This document shows positions 25,631-39,534 of a DNA stretch of 64,000 nt, in pieces; positions within the stretch are counted from its first letter, which is position 1; each line of letters begins with the position of its first letter. Both the position numbers and the translations under genes were made by a program. Source of the DNA: Pristionchus mayeri. Taxonomy: Eukaryota > Nematoda > Chromadorea > Rhabditida > Neodiplogasteridae. The notes under the pieces were generated by a model. It was not told the DNA's origin, did no database searches, and worked only from the letters and a program-made list of their open reading frames with translations. The DNA lies in assembly GCA_036245805.1 (NCBI GenBank), contig BTRK01000004.1, positions 4,092,001 through 4,156,000 of the forward strand. Direction: 5' to 3'.

Positions 25631-28600
25631 GATTGGGGTGCTGTTACTTTTGGATCGTTGGTGCACTTGGGGTGTCTACGAAACTGGAAGGGGATGGGGG
25701 GTGCAGTCACTTGTAGGTCGTTGACGCACTTGGGGTGTCTAGTGATCTGGACGTAGATTGGGGTGCTGTTACTTTTGGATCGTTGGTGCACTTGGGGTGT
25801 CTAGTGATCTGGACGTAGGTGGGGTGCAGTCACTTGTAGGTCGTTGACGCACTTGGGTTGTCTAGTGATCTGGACGTAGATTGGGGTGCTGTTACTTTTG
25901 GATCGTTGGTGCACTTGAGGTGTCTACTGATCTAGATGGAGATGGGTTGCTGCCACTTGTAGGTCGTTGACGCACTTGGGGTGTCTAGTGATCTGGACGT
26001 AGGTGGGGTGCAGTCACTTGTAGGTCGTTGACGCACTTGGGTTGTCTAGTGATCTGGACGTAGATTGGGGTGCTGTTACTTTTGGATCGTTGGTGCACTT
26101 GGGGTGTCTAGTGATCTAGATGGAGATGGGGTGCTGCCACTTGTAGGTCGTTGACGCACTTGGGGTGTCTAGTGATCTGGACGTAGATTGGGGTGCTGTT
26201 ACTTTTGGATCGTTGGTGCACTTGGGGTGTCTACGAAACTGGAAGGGGATGGGGGGTGCAGTCACTTGTAGGTCGTTGACGCACTTGGGGTGTCTAGTGA
26301 TCTGGACGTAGGTGGGGTGCAGTCACATTTAGGTCGTTGACGCACTTGGGGTGTCTAGTGATCTGGACGTAGGTGGGGTGCTGTCACTTGTAGGTCGTTG
26401 AAGCACTTGGGGTGTCTACTGATCTGGAAGGAGATGGGGGGTGCAGTCACTTGTAGGTCGTTGACGCACTTGGGGTGTCTACTGATCTGGATGGAAGGAG
26501 ATGGGGGGGGGGTGCAGTCACTTGTAGGTCGTTGACGCACTTGGGGTGTCTACTGATCTGGACGTAGATTGGGGTGCTGTTACTTTTGGATCGTTGGTGC
26601 ACTTGGGGTGTCTAGTGATCTGGACGTAGGTGGGGTGCTCTCACTTGTAGGTCGTTGAAGCACTTGGGGTGTCTACTGATCTGGAAGGAGATGGGGGGTG
26701 CAGTCACTTGTAGGTCGTTGATGCACTTGGGGTGTCTAGTGATCTGGACGTAGGTGGGGTGCTGTCACTTGTAGGTCGTTGACGCACTTGGGGTGTCTAC
26801 TGATCTGGATGGAAGGAGATGGGGGGGGGGGGGTGCAGTCACTTGTAGGTCGTTGACGCACTTGGGGTGTCTACTGATCTGGATGCTGTTACTTTTGGAT
26901 CGTTGACGCATTTGGGGTGTCTACTGAACTGGATGGAGATGGGGTGCTGCCACTTGTAGGTGGTTGACGCACTTGGGGTGTCTACTGAACTGGAAGGGGA
27001 TGGGGGGTGCAGTCACTTGTAGGTCGTTGACGCACTTGGGGTGTATAGTGATCTGGACGTAGGTGGGGTGCTGTCACTTGTAGGTCGTTGAAGCACTTGG
27101 GGTGTCTACTGAACTGGAAGGAGATGGGGGGTGCAGTCACTTGTAGGTCGTTGACGCACTTGGGGTGTCTACTGATCTGGAAGGAGATGGGGGGTGCAGT
27201 CACTTGTAGGTCGTTGACGCACTTGGGTTGTCTACTGATCTGGACGTAGATTGGGGTGCTGTTACTTTTGGATCGTTGGTGCACTTGAGGTGTCTACTGT
27301 TTTAGATGGAGATGGGTTGCTGCCACTTGTAGGTCGTTGACGCACTTGGGGTGTCTAGTGATCTGGAAGGAGATGGGGGGTGCAGTCACTTGTAGGTCGT
27401 TGAAGCACTTGGGGTGTCTACTGATCTGGAAGGAGATGGGGGGTGCAGTCACTTGTAGGTCGTTGACGCACTTGGGGTGTCTACTGATCTGGATGGAAGG
27501 AGATGGGGGGGGGGGGGTGCAGTCACTTGTAGGTCGTTGACGCACTTGGGGTGTCTACTGATCTGGACGTAGATTGGGGTGCTGTTACTTTTGGATCGTT
27601 GGTGCACTTGGGGTGTCTAGTGATCTGGACGTAGGTGGGGTGCTGTCACTTGTAGGTCGTTGAAGCACTTGGGGTGTCTACTGATCTGGAAGGAGATGGG
27701 GGGTGCAGTCACTTGTAGGTCGTTGATGCACTTGGGGTGTCTAGTGATCTGGACGTAGGTGGGGTGCTGTCACTTGTAGGTCGTTGACGCACTTGGGGTG
27801 TCTACTGATCTGGATGGAAGGAGATGGGGGGGGGGGGGGTGCAGTCACTTGTAGGTCGTTGACGCACTTGGGGTGTCTACTGATCTGGATGCTGTTACTT
27901 TTGGATCGTTGACGCATTTGGGGTGTCTACTGAACTGGATGGAGATGGGGTGCTGCCACTTGTAGGTGGTTGACGCACTTGGGGTGTCTACTGATCTGGA
28001 AGGAGATGGGGGGTGCAGTCACTTGTAGGTCGTTGATGCACTTGGGGTGTCTAGTGATCTGGACGTAGGTGGGGTGCTGTCACTTGTAGGTCGTTGACGC
28101 ACTTGGGGTGTCTACTGATCTGGATGGAAGGAGATGGGGGGGGGGGTGCAGTCACTTGTAGGTCGTTGACGCACTTGGGGTGTCTACTGATCTGGATGCT
28201 GTTACTTTTGGATCGTTGACGCATTTGGGGTGTCTACTGAACTGGATGGAGATGGGGTGCTGCCACTTGTAGGTGGTTGACGCACTTGGGGTGTCTACTG
28301 AACTGGAAGGGGATGGGGGGTGCAGTCACTTGTAGGTCGTTGACGCACTTGGGGTGTATAGTGATCTGGACGTAGGTGGGGTGCTGTCACTTGTAGGTCG
28401 TTGAAGCACTTGGGGTGTCTACTGATCTGGAAGGAGATGGGGGGTGCAGTCACTTGTAGGTCGTTGACGCACTTGGGTTGTCTACTGATCTGGACGTAGA
28501 TTGGGGTGCTGTTACTTTTGGATCGTTGGTGCGCTTGAGGTGTCTACTGTTCTAGATGGAGATGGGTTGCTGCCACTTGTAGGTCGTTGACGCACTTGGG

Positions 28601-31600
28601 GTGTCTAGTGATCTGGACGTAGATTGGGGTGCTGTTACTTTTGGATCGTTGGTGCACTTGGGGTGTCTAGTGATCTGGACGTAGGTGGGGTGCAGTCACT
28701 TGTAGGTCGTTGACGCACTTGGGGTGTCTACTGATCTGGACGTAGATTGGGGTGCTGTTACTTTTGGATCGTTGGTGCACTTGGGGTGTCTAGTGATCTG
28801 GACGTAGGTGGGGTGCAGTCACTTGTAGGTCGTTGACGCACTTGGGGTGTCTACTGATCTGGACGTAGATTGGGGTGCTGTTACTTTTGGATCGTTGGTG
28901 CACTTGGGGTGTCTAGTGATCTGGACGTAGGTGGGGTGCTGTCACTTGTAGGTCGTTGACGCACTTGGGGTGTCTACTGATCTGGATGGAAGGAGATGGG
29001 GGGGGGGGGTGCAGTCACTTGTAGGTCGTTGACGCACTTGGGGTGTCTACTGATCTGGATGCTGTTACTTTTGGATCGTTGACGCATTTGGGGTGTCTAC
29101 TGAACTGGATGGAGATGGGGTGCTGCCACTTGTAGGTGGTTGACGCACTTGGGGTGTCTACTGATCTGGAAGGAGATGGGGGGTGCAGTCACTTGTAGGT
29201 CGTTGACGCACTTGGGGTGTCTACTGATCTGGAAGGAGATGGGGGGTGCAGTCACTTGTAGGTCGTTGACGCACTTGGGTTGTCTACTGATCTGGACGTA
29301 GATTGGGGTGCTGTTACTTTTGGATCGTTGGTGCACTTGAGGTGTCTACTGTTCTAGATGGAGATGGGTTGCTGCCACTTGTAGGTCGTTGACGCACTTG
29401 GGGTGTCTAGTGATCTGGACGTAGATTGGGGTGCTGTTACTTTTGGATCGTTGGTGCACTTGGGGTGTCTAGTGATCTGGACGTAGGTGGGGTGCAGTCA
29501 CTTGTAGGTCGTTGACGCACTTGGGGTGTCTACTGATCTGGATGCTGTTACTTTTGGATCGTTGACGCATTTGGGGTGTCTACTGAACTGGATGGAGATG
29601 GGGTGCTGCCACTTGTAGGTGGTTGACGCACTTGGGGTGTCTACTGAACTGGAAGGGGATGGGGGGGTGCAGTCACTTGTAGGTCGTTGACGCACTTGGG
29701 GTGTATAGTGATCTGGACGTAGGTGGGGTGCTGTTACTTTTGGATCGTTGGTGCACTTGAGGTGTCTACTGATCTAGATGGAGATGGGTTGCTGCCACTT
29801 GTAGGTCGTTGACGCACTTGGGGTGTCTAGTGATCTGGACGTAGATTGGGGTGCTGTTACTTTTGGATCGTTGGTGCACTTGGGGTGTCTAGTGATCTGG
29901 ACGTAGGTGGGGTGCAGTCACTTGTAGGTCTTTGACGCACTTGGGTTGTCTAGTGATCTGGACGTAGATTGGGGTGCTGTTACTTTTGGATCGTTGGTGC
30001 ACTTGAGGTGTCTACTGATCTAGATGGAGATGGGTTGCTGCCACTTGTAGGTCGTTGACGCACTTGGGGTGTCTAGTGATCTGGACGTAGGTGGGTTGCT
30101 GCCACTTGTAGGTCGTTGACGCACTTGGGTTGTCTAGTGATCTGGACGTAGATTGGGGTGCTGTTACTTTTGGATCGTTGGTGCACTTGGGGTGTCTAGT
30201 GATCTAGATGGAGATGGGGTGCTGCCACTTGTAGGTCGTTGACGCACTTGGGGTGTCTAGTGATCTGGACGTAGATTGGGGTGCTGTTACTTTTGGATCG
30301 TTGGTGCACTTGGGGTGTCTACGAAACTGGAAGGGGATGGGGGGTGCAGTCACTTGTAGGTCGTTGACGCACTTGGGGTGTCTAGTGATCTGGACGTAGA
30401 TTGGGGTGCTGTTACTTTTGGATCGTTGGTGCACTTGGGGTGTCTACGAAACTGGAAGGGGATGGGGGGTGCAGTCACTTGTAGGTCGTTGACGCACTTG
30501 GGGTGTCTAGTGATCTGGACGTAGATTGGGGTGCTGTTACTTTTGGATCGTTGGTGCACTTGGGGTGTCTAGTGATCTGGACGTAGGTGGGGTGCAGTCA
30601 CTTGTAGGTCGTTGACGCACTTGGGTTGTCTAGTGATCTGGACGTAGATTGGGGTGCTGTTACTTTTGGATCGTTGGTGCACTTGAGGTGTCTACTGATC
30701 TAGATGGAGATGGGTTGCTGCCACTTGTAGGTCGTTGACGCACTTGGGGTGTCTAGTGATCTGGACGTAGGTGGGGTGCAGTCACTTGTAGGTCGTTGAC
30801 GCACTTGGGTTGTCTAGTGATCTGGACGTAGATTGGGGTGCTGTTACTTTTGGATCGTTGGTGCACTTGGGGTGTCTAGTGATCTAGATGGAGATGGGGT
30901 GCTGCCACTTGTAGGTCGTTGACGCACTTGGGGTGTCTAGTGATCTGGACGTAGATTGGGGTGCTGTTACTTTTGGATCGTTGGTGCACTTGGGGTGTCT
31001 ACGAAACTGGAAGGGGATGGGGGGTGCAGTCACTTGTAGGTCGTTGACGCACTTGGGGTGTCTAGTGATCTGGACGTAGGTGGGGTGCAGTCACATTTAG
31101 GTCGTTGACGCACTTGGGGTGTCTAGTGATCTGGACGTAGGTGGGGTGCTGTCACTTGTAGGTCGTTGAAGCACTTGGGGTGTCTACTGATCTGGAAGGA
31201 GATGGGGGGTGCAGTCACTTGTAGGTCGTTGACGCACTTGGGGTGTCTACTGATCTGGATGGAAGGAGATGGGGGGGGGGTGCAGTCACTTGTAGGTCGT
31301 TGACGCACTTGGGGTGTCTACTGATCTGGACGTAGATTGGGGTGCTGTTACTTTTGGATCGTTGGTGCACTTGGGGTGTCTAGTGATCTGGACGTAGGTG
31401 GGGTGCTCTCACTTGTAGGTCGTTGAAGCACTTGGGGTGTCTACTGATCTGGAAGGAGATGGGGGGTGCAGTCACTTGTAGGTCGTTGATGCACTTGGGG
31501 TGTCTAGTGATCTGGACGTAGGTGGGGTGCTGTCACTTGTAGGTCGTTGACGCACTTGGGGTGTCTACTGATCTGGATGGAAGGAGATGGGGGGGGGGGG

Positions 31601-32755
31601 GGTGCAGTCACTTGTAGGTCGTTGACGCACTTGGGGTGTCTACTGATCTGGATGCTGTTACTTTTGGATCGTTGACGCATTTGGGGTGTCTACTGAACTG
31701 GATGGAGATGGGGTGCTGCCACTTGTAGGTGGTTGACGCACTTGGGGTGTCTACTGAACTGGAAGGGGATGGGGGGTGCAGTCACTTGTAGGTCGTTGAC
31801 GCACTTGGGGTGTATAGTGATCTGGACGTAGGTGGGGTGCTGTCACTTGTAGGTCGTTGAAGCACTTGGGGTGTCTACTGAACTGGAAGGAGATGGGGGG
31901 TGCAGTCACTTGTAGGTCGTTGACGCACTTGGGGTGTCTACTGATCTGGAAGGAGATGGGGGGTGCAGTCACTTGTAGGTCGTTGACGCACTTGGGTTGT
32001 CTACTGATCTGGACGTAGATTGGGGTGCTGTTACTTTTGGATCGTTGGTGCACTTGAGGTGTCTACTGTTTTAGATGGAGATGGGTTGCTGCCACTTGTA
32101 GGTCGTTGACGCACTTGGGGTGTCTAGTGATCTGGAAGGAGATGGGGGGTGCAGTCACTTGTAGGTCGTTGAAGCACTTGGGGTGTCTACTGATCTGGAA
32201 GGAGATGGGGGGTGCAGTCACTTGTAGGTCGTTGACGCACTTGGGGTGTCTACTGATCTGGATGGAAGGAGATGGGGGGGGGGGGGGTGCAGTCACTTGT
32301 AGGTCGTTGACGCACTTGGGGTGTCTACTGATCTGGACGTAGATTGGGGTGCTGTTACTTTTGGATCGTTGGTGCACTTGGGGTGTCTAGTGATCTGGAC
32401 GTAGGTGGGGTGCTGTCACTTGTAGGTCGTTGAAGCACTTGGGGTGTCTACTGATCTGGAAGGAGATGGGGGGTGCAGTCACTTGTAGGTCGTTGATGCA
32501 CTTGGGGTGTCTAGTGATCTGGACGTAGGTGGGGTGCTGTCACTTGTAGGTCGTTGACGCACTTGGGGTGTCTACTGATCTGGATGGAAGGAGATGGGGG
32601 GGGGGGGGTGCAGTCACTTGTAGGTCGTTGACGCACTTGGGGTGTCTACTGATCTGGATGCTGTTACTTTTGGATCGTTGACGCATTTGGGGTGTCTACT
32701 GAACTGGATGGAGATGGGGTGCTGCCACTTGTAGGTGGTTGACGCACTTGGGGTG
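23215..32755. repeat. Tandem duplication of satellite, 4,768 bp x 2
   Basis: Block 1 (about 23,215-27,985) is repeated as block 2 (about 27,985-32,755). Private variants are shared, for example GTGCTCTCAC at about 26,637 and 31,405, and GTTTTAGATGG at 27,299 and 32,068. The differences I found are poly-G length changes of one base and one substitution, T at 29,931. The near identity implies a very recent event. Confidence 0.88.
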
Positions 32756-34329
32756 TCTACTGAACTGGAAGGGGATGGGGGGTGCAGTCACTTGTAGGTC
32801 GTTGACGCACTTGGGGTGTATAGTGATCTGGACGTAGGTGGGGTGCTGTCACTTGTAGGTCGTTGAAGCACTTGGGGTGTCTACTGATCTGGAAGGAGAT
32901 GGGGGGTGCAGTCACTTGTAGGTCGTTGACGCACTTGGGTTGTCTACTGATCTGGACGTAGATTGGGGTGCTGTTACTTTTGGATCGTTGGTGCACTTGA
33001 GGTGTCTACTGTTCTAGATGGAGATGGGTTGCTGCCACTTGTAGGTCGTTGACGCACTTGGGGTGTCTAGTGATCTGGACGTAGATTGGGGTGCTGTTAC
33101 TTTTGGATCGTTGGTGCACTTGGGGTGTCTAGTGATCTGGACGTAGGTGGGGTGCAGTCACTTGTAGGTCGTTGACGCACTTGGGGTGTCTACTGATCTG
33201 GACGTAGATTGGGGTGCTGTTACTTTTGGATCGTTGGTGCACTTGGGGTGTCTAGTGATCTGGAAGGAGATGGGGGGTGCAGTCACTTGTAGGTCGTTGA
33301 CGCACTTGGGGTGTCTACTGATCTGGAAGGAGATGGGGGGTGCAGTCACTTGTAGGTCGTTGACGCACTTGGGTTGTCTACTGATCTGGACGTAGATTGG
33401 GGTGCTGTTACTTTTGGATCGTTGGTGCACTTGAGGTGTCTACTGTTCTAGATGGAGATGGGTTGCTGCCACTTGTAGGTCGTTGACGCACTTGGGGTGT
33501 CTAGTGATCTGGACGTAGATTGGGGTGCAGTCACTTGTAGGTCGTTGACGCACTTGGGGTGTCTACTGATCTGGACGTAGATTGGGGTGCTGTTACTTTT
33601 GGATCGTTGGTGCACTTGGGGTGTCTAGTGATCTGGACGTAGGTGGGGTGCTGTCACTTGTAGGTCGTTGAAGCACTTGGGGTGTCTACTGATCTGGAAG
33701 GAGATGGGGGGTGCAGTCACTTGTAGGTCGTTGATGCACTTGGGGTGTCTAGTGATCTGGACGTAAGTGGGGTGCTGTCACTTGTAGGTCGTTGACGCAC
33801 TTGGGGTGTCTACTGATCTGGATGCTGTTACTTTTGGATCGTTGACGCATTTGGGGTGTCTACTGAACTGGATGGAGATGGGGTGCTGCCACTTGTAGGT
33901 GGTTGACGCACTTGGGGTGTCTACTGAACTGGAAGGGGATGGGGGGTGCAGTCACTTGTAGGTCGTTGACGCACTTGGGGTGTATAGTGATCTGGACGTA
34001 GGTGGGGTGCTGTCACTTGTAGGTCGTTGAAGCACTTGGGGTGTCTACTGATCTGGAAGGAGATGGGGGGTGCAGTCACTTGTAGGTCGTTGATGCACTT
34101 GGGGTGTCTAGTGATCTGGACGTAGGTGGGGTGCTGTCACTTGTAGGTCGTTGACGCACTTGGGGTGTCTACTGATCTGGATGGAAGGAGATGGGGGGGG
34201 GGGTGCAGTCACTTGTAGGTCGTTGACGCACTTGGGGTGTCTACTGATCTGGATGCTGTTACTTTTGGATCGTTGACGCATTTGGGGTGTCTACTGAACT
34301 GGATGGAGATGGGGTGCTGCCACTTGTAG

Positions 34330-35440
34330 GTGGTTGACGCACTTGGGGTGTCTACTGAACTGGAAGGGGATGGGGGGTGCAGTCACTTGTAGGTCGTTGA
34401 CGCACTTGGGGTGTATAGTGATCTGGACGTAGGTGGGGTGCTGTCACTTGTAGGTCGTTGAAGCACTTGGGGTGTCTACTGATCTGGAAGGAGATGGGGG
34501 TGCAGTCACTTGTAGGTCGTTGACGCACTTGGGGTGTCTACTGATCTGGAAGGAGATGGGGGGTGCAGTCACTTGTAGGTCGTTGACGCACTTGGGTTGT
34601 CTACTGATCTGGACGTAGATTGGGGTGCTGTTACTTTTGGATCGTTGGTGCACTTGAGGTGTCTACTGATATAGATGGAGATGGGTTGCTGCCACTTGTA
34701 GGTCGTTGACGCACTTGGGGTGTCTAGTGATCTGGACGTAGATTGGGGTGCTGTTACTTTTGGATCGTTGATGCACTTGGGGTGTCTAGTGATCTGGACG
34801 TAGGTGGGGTGCTGTCACTTGTAGGTCGTTGACGCACTTGGGGTGTCTACTGATCTGGATGGAGATGGGGTGCTGCCACTTGTAGGTGGTTGACGCACTT
34901 GGGGTGTCTACTGAACTGGAAGGGGATGGGGGGTGCAGTCACTTGTAGGTCGTTGACGCACTTGGGGTGTATAGTGATCTGGACGTAGGTGGGGTGCTGT
35001 CACTTGTAGGTCGTTGAAGCACTTGGGGTGTCTACTGATCTGGAAGGAGATGGGGGTGCAGTCACTTGTAGGTCGTTGACGCACTTGGGGTGTCTACTGA
35101 TCTGGAAGGAGATGGGGGGTGCAGTCACTTGTAGGTCGTTGACGCACTTGGGTTGTCTACTGATCTGGACGTAGATTGGGGTGCTGTTACTTTTGGATCG
35201 TTGGTGCACTTGAGGTGTCTACTGATATAGATGGAGATGGGTTGCTGCCACTTGTAGGTCGTTGACGCACTTGGGGTGTCTAGTGATCTGGACGTAGATT
35301 GGGGTGCTGTTACTTTTGGATCGTTGATGCACTTGGGGTGTCTAGTGATCTGGACGTAGGTGGGGTGCTGTCACTTGTAGGTCGTTGACGCACTTGGGGT
35401 GTCTACTGATCTGGATGGAAGGAGATGGGGGGGGGGGGGT
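34330..35440. repeat. Higher-order repeat, 556 bp x 2
   Basis: A block of about nine monomers is repeated with an offset of 556 bp. Both copies carry the private variant TGATATAGATGG (34,668 and 35,224) and a GATCGTTGATGC monomer. Confidence 0.8.
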
Positions 35441-38400
35441 GCAGTCACTTGTAGGTCGTTGACGCATTTGGGGTGTCTACTGCTGGATGGAGGTGGGGTG
35501 CTGCGACTTGTAGGTCGTTGACGCACTTGGGGTGTCTAATGATCTGGACGTAGATTGGGGTGCTGTTACTTTTGGATCGTTGGTGCACTTGAGGTGTCTA
35601 CTGATCTAGATGGAGATGGGGTGCTGCCACTTGTAGGTCGTTGACGCACTTGGGTGTCTACTGATCTGGATGCTGTTACTTTTGGATCGTTGACGCATTT
35701 GGGGTGTCTACTGAACTGGATGGAGATGGGGTGCTGCCACTTGTAGGTCGTTGACGCACTTGGGGTGTCTACTGATCTGGATGGAAGGAGATGGGGGGGG
35801 GGTGCAGTCACTTGTAGGTCGTTGACGCATTTGGGGTGTCTACTGCTGGATGGAGGTGGGGTGCTGCCACTTGTAGGTCGTTGACGCACTTGGGGTGTCT
35901 AATGATCTGGACGTAGATTGGGGTGCTGTTACTTTTGGATCGTTGGTGCACTTGAGGTGTCTACTGATCTAGATGGAGATGGGGTGCTGCCACTTGTAGG
36001 TCGTTGACGCACTTGGGGTGTCTACTGATCTGGACGTAGATTGGGGTGCTGTTACTTTTGGATCGTTGGTGCACTTGAGGTGTCTAGTGATCTGGACGTA
36101 GGTGGGGTGCTGTCACTTGTAGGTCGTTGAAGCACTTGGGGTGTCTACTGATCTGGAAGGAGATGGGGGGTGCAGTCACTTGTAGGTCGTTGATGCACTT
36201 GGGTGTCTACTGATCTGGATGCTGTTACTTTTGGATCGTTGACGCATTTGGGGTGTCTACTGAACTGGATGGAGATGGGGGTGCTGTCACTTGTAGGTCG
36301 TTGACGCACTTGGGGTGTCTAGTGATCTGGACGTAGGTGGGGTGCTGTCACTTGTAGGTCGTTGACGCACTTGGGTGTCTACTGATCTGGACGTAGATTG
36401 GGGTGCTGTTACTTTTGGATCGTTGGTGCACTTGAGGTGTCTACTGATCTAGATGGAGATGGGGTGCTGCCACTTGTAGGTCGTTGACGCACTTGGGGTG
36501 TCTAGTGATCTGGACGTAGGTGGGGTGCTGTCACTTGTAGGTCGTTGACGCACTTGGGTGTCTACTGATCTGGATGCTGTTACTTTTGGATCGTTGACGC
36601 ATTTGGGGTGTCTACTGAACTGGATGGAGATGGGGTGCTGCCACTTGTAGGTCGTTGACGCACTTGGGGTGTCTACTGATCTGGACGTAGATTGGGGTGC
36701 TGTTACTTTTGGATCGTTGGTGCACTTGAGGTGTCTACTGATCTAGATGGAGATGGGGTGCTGCCACTTGTAGGTCGTTGACGCTCTTGGGGTGTCTACT
36801 GAACTGGAAGGGGATGGGGTGCAGTCACTTGTAGGTCGTTGACGCACTTGGGGTGTCTAGTGATCTGGACGTAGGTGGGGTGCTGTCACTTGTAGGTCGT
36901 TGAAGCACTTGGGGTGTCTACTGATCTGGAAGGAGATGGGGGGTGCAGTCACTTGTAGGTCGTTGATGCACTTGGGTGTCTACTGATCTGGATGCTGTTA
37001 CTTTTGGATCGTTGACGCATTTGGGGTGTCTACTGAACTGGATGGAGATGGGGGTGCTGTCACTTGTAGGTCGTTGACGCACTTGGGGTGTCTAGTGATC
37101 TGGACGTAGGTGGGGTGCTGTCACTTGTAGGTCGTTGACGCACTTGGGTGTCTACTGATCTGGATGCTGTTACTTTTGGATCGTTGACGCATTTGGGGTG
37201 TCTACTGAACTGGATGGAGATGGGGTGCTGCCACTTGTAGGTCGTTGACGCACTTGGGGTGTCTACTGATCTGGATGGAAGGAGATGGGGGGGGGGGTGC
37301 AGTCACTTGTAGGTCGTTGACGCACTTGGGGTGTCTAATGATCTGGACGTAGATTGGGGTGCTGTTACTTTTGGATCGTTGGTGCACTTGAGGTGTCTAC
37401 TGATCTAGATGGAGATGGGGTGCTGCCACTTGTAGGTCGTTGACGCACTTGAGTGTCTACTGATCTGGATGCTGTTACTTTTGGATCGTTGACGCATTTG
37501 GGGTGTCTACTGAACTGGATGGAGATGGGGTGCTGCCACTTGTAGGTCGTTGACGCACTTGGGGTGTCTACTGATCTGGATGGAAGGAGATGGGGGGGGG
37601 GGGGTGCAGTCACTTGTAGGTCGTTGACGCATTTGGGGTGTCTACTGCTGGATGGAGGTGGGGTGCTGCCACTTGTAGGTCGTTGACGCACTTGGGGTGT
37701 CTAATGATCTGGACGTAGATTGGGGTGCTGTTACTTTTGGATCGTTGGTGCACTTGAGGTGTCTAGTGATCTGGACGTAGGTGGGGTGCTGTCACTTGTA
37801 GGTCGTTGAAGCACTTGGGGTGTCTACTGAACTGGATGGAGATGGGGTGCTGCCACTTGTAGGTCGTTGACGCACTTGGGGTGTCTACTGATCTGGATGG
37901 AAGGAGATGGGGGGGGGGGGGTGCAGTCACTTGTAGGTCGTTGACGCACTTGGGGTGTCTAATGATCTGGACGTAGATTGGGGTGCTGTTACTTTTGGAT
38001 CGTTGGTGCACTTGAGGTGTCTACTGATCTAGATGGAGATGGGGTGCTGCCACTTGTAGGTCGTTGACGCACTTGGGTGTCTACTGATCTGGATGCTGTT
38101 ACTTTTGGATCGTTGACGCATTTGGGGTGTCTACTGAACTGGATGGAGATGGGGTGCTGCCACTTGTAGGTCGTTGACGCACTTGGGGTGTCTACTGATC
38201 TGGATGGAAGGAGATGGGGGGGGGGTGCAGTCACTTGTAGGTCGTTGACGCATTTGGGGTGTCTACTGCTGGATGGAGGTGGGGTGCTGCCACTTGTAGG
38301 TCGTTGACGCACTTGGGGTGTCTAATGATCTGGACGTAGATTGGGGTGCTGTTACTTTTGGATCGTTGGTGCACTTGAGGTGTCTACTGATCTAGATGGA

Positions 38401-39534
38401 GATGGGGTGCTGCCACTTGTAGGTCGTTGACGCACTTGGGGTGTCTACTGATCTGGACGTAGATTGGGGTGCTGTTACTTTTGGATCGTTGGTGCACTTG
38501 AGGTGTCTAGTGATCTGGACGTAGGTGGGGTGCTGTCACTTGTAGGTCGTTGAAGCACTTGGGGTGTCTACTGATCTGGAAGGAGATGGGGGGTGCAGTC
38601 ACTTGTAGGTCGTTGACGCACTTGGGGTGTCTACTGATCTGCATGCTGTTACTTTTGGATCGTTGGTGCACTTGAGGTGTCTACTGATCTGGACGGAGGT
38701 GGGGGTGCTGTCACTTGTAGGTGGTTGACGCACTTGGGGTGTCTACTGAACTGGAAGGGGATGGGGGGTGCAGTCACTTGTAGGTCGTTGACGCACTTGG
38801 GGTGTCTAATGATCTGGACGTAGGTGGGGTGCTGTCACTTGTAGGTGGTTGACGCACTTGGGGTGTCTACTGAACTGGAAGGGGATGGGGGGTGCAGTCA
38901 CTTGTAGGTCGTTGACGCACTTGGGGTGTCTAGTGATCTGGACGTAGGTGGGGTGCTGTCACTTGTAGGTCGTTGACGCACTTGGGGTGTCTACTGATCT
39001 GGACGTAGATTGGGGTGCTGTTACTTTTGGATCGTTGGTGCACTTGGGGTGTCTAGTGATCTGGACGTAGGTGGGGTGCTGTCACTTGTAGGTCGTTGAA
39101 GCACTTGGGGTGTCTACTGATCTGGAAGGAGATGGGGGGTGCAGTCACTTGTAGGTCGTTGACGCACTTGGGGTGTCTAGTGATCTGGACGTAGGTGGGG
39201 TGCTGTCACTTGTAGGTCGTTGAAGCACTTGGGGTGTCTACTGATCTGGAAGGAGATGGGGGGTGCAGTCACTTGTAGGTCGTTGACGCACTTGGGGTGT
39301 CTAGTGATCTGGACGTAGGTGGGGTGCTGTCACTTGTAGGTCGTTGACGCACTTGGGTGTCTACTGATCTGGATGCTGTTACTTTTGGATCGTTGACGCA
39401 TTTGGGGTGTCTACTGAACTGGATGGAGATGGGGTGCTGCCACTTGTAGGTCGTTGACGCACTTGAGGTGTCTACTGATCTGGACGGAGGTTGGGGTGCT
39501 GTCACTTGTAGGTGGTTGACGCACTTGGGGTGTC

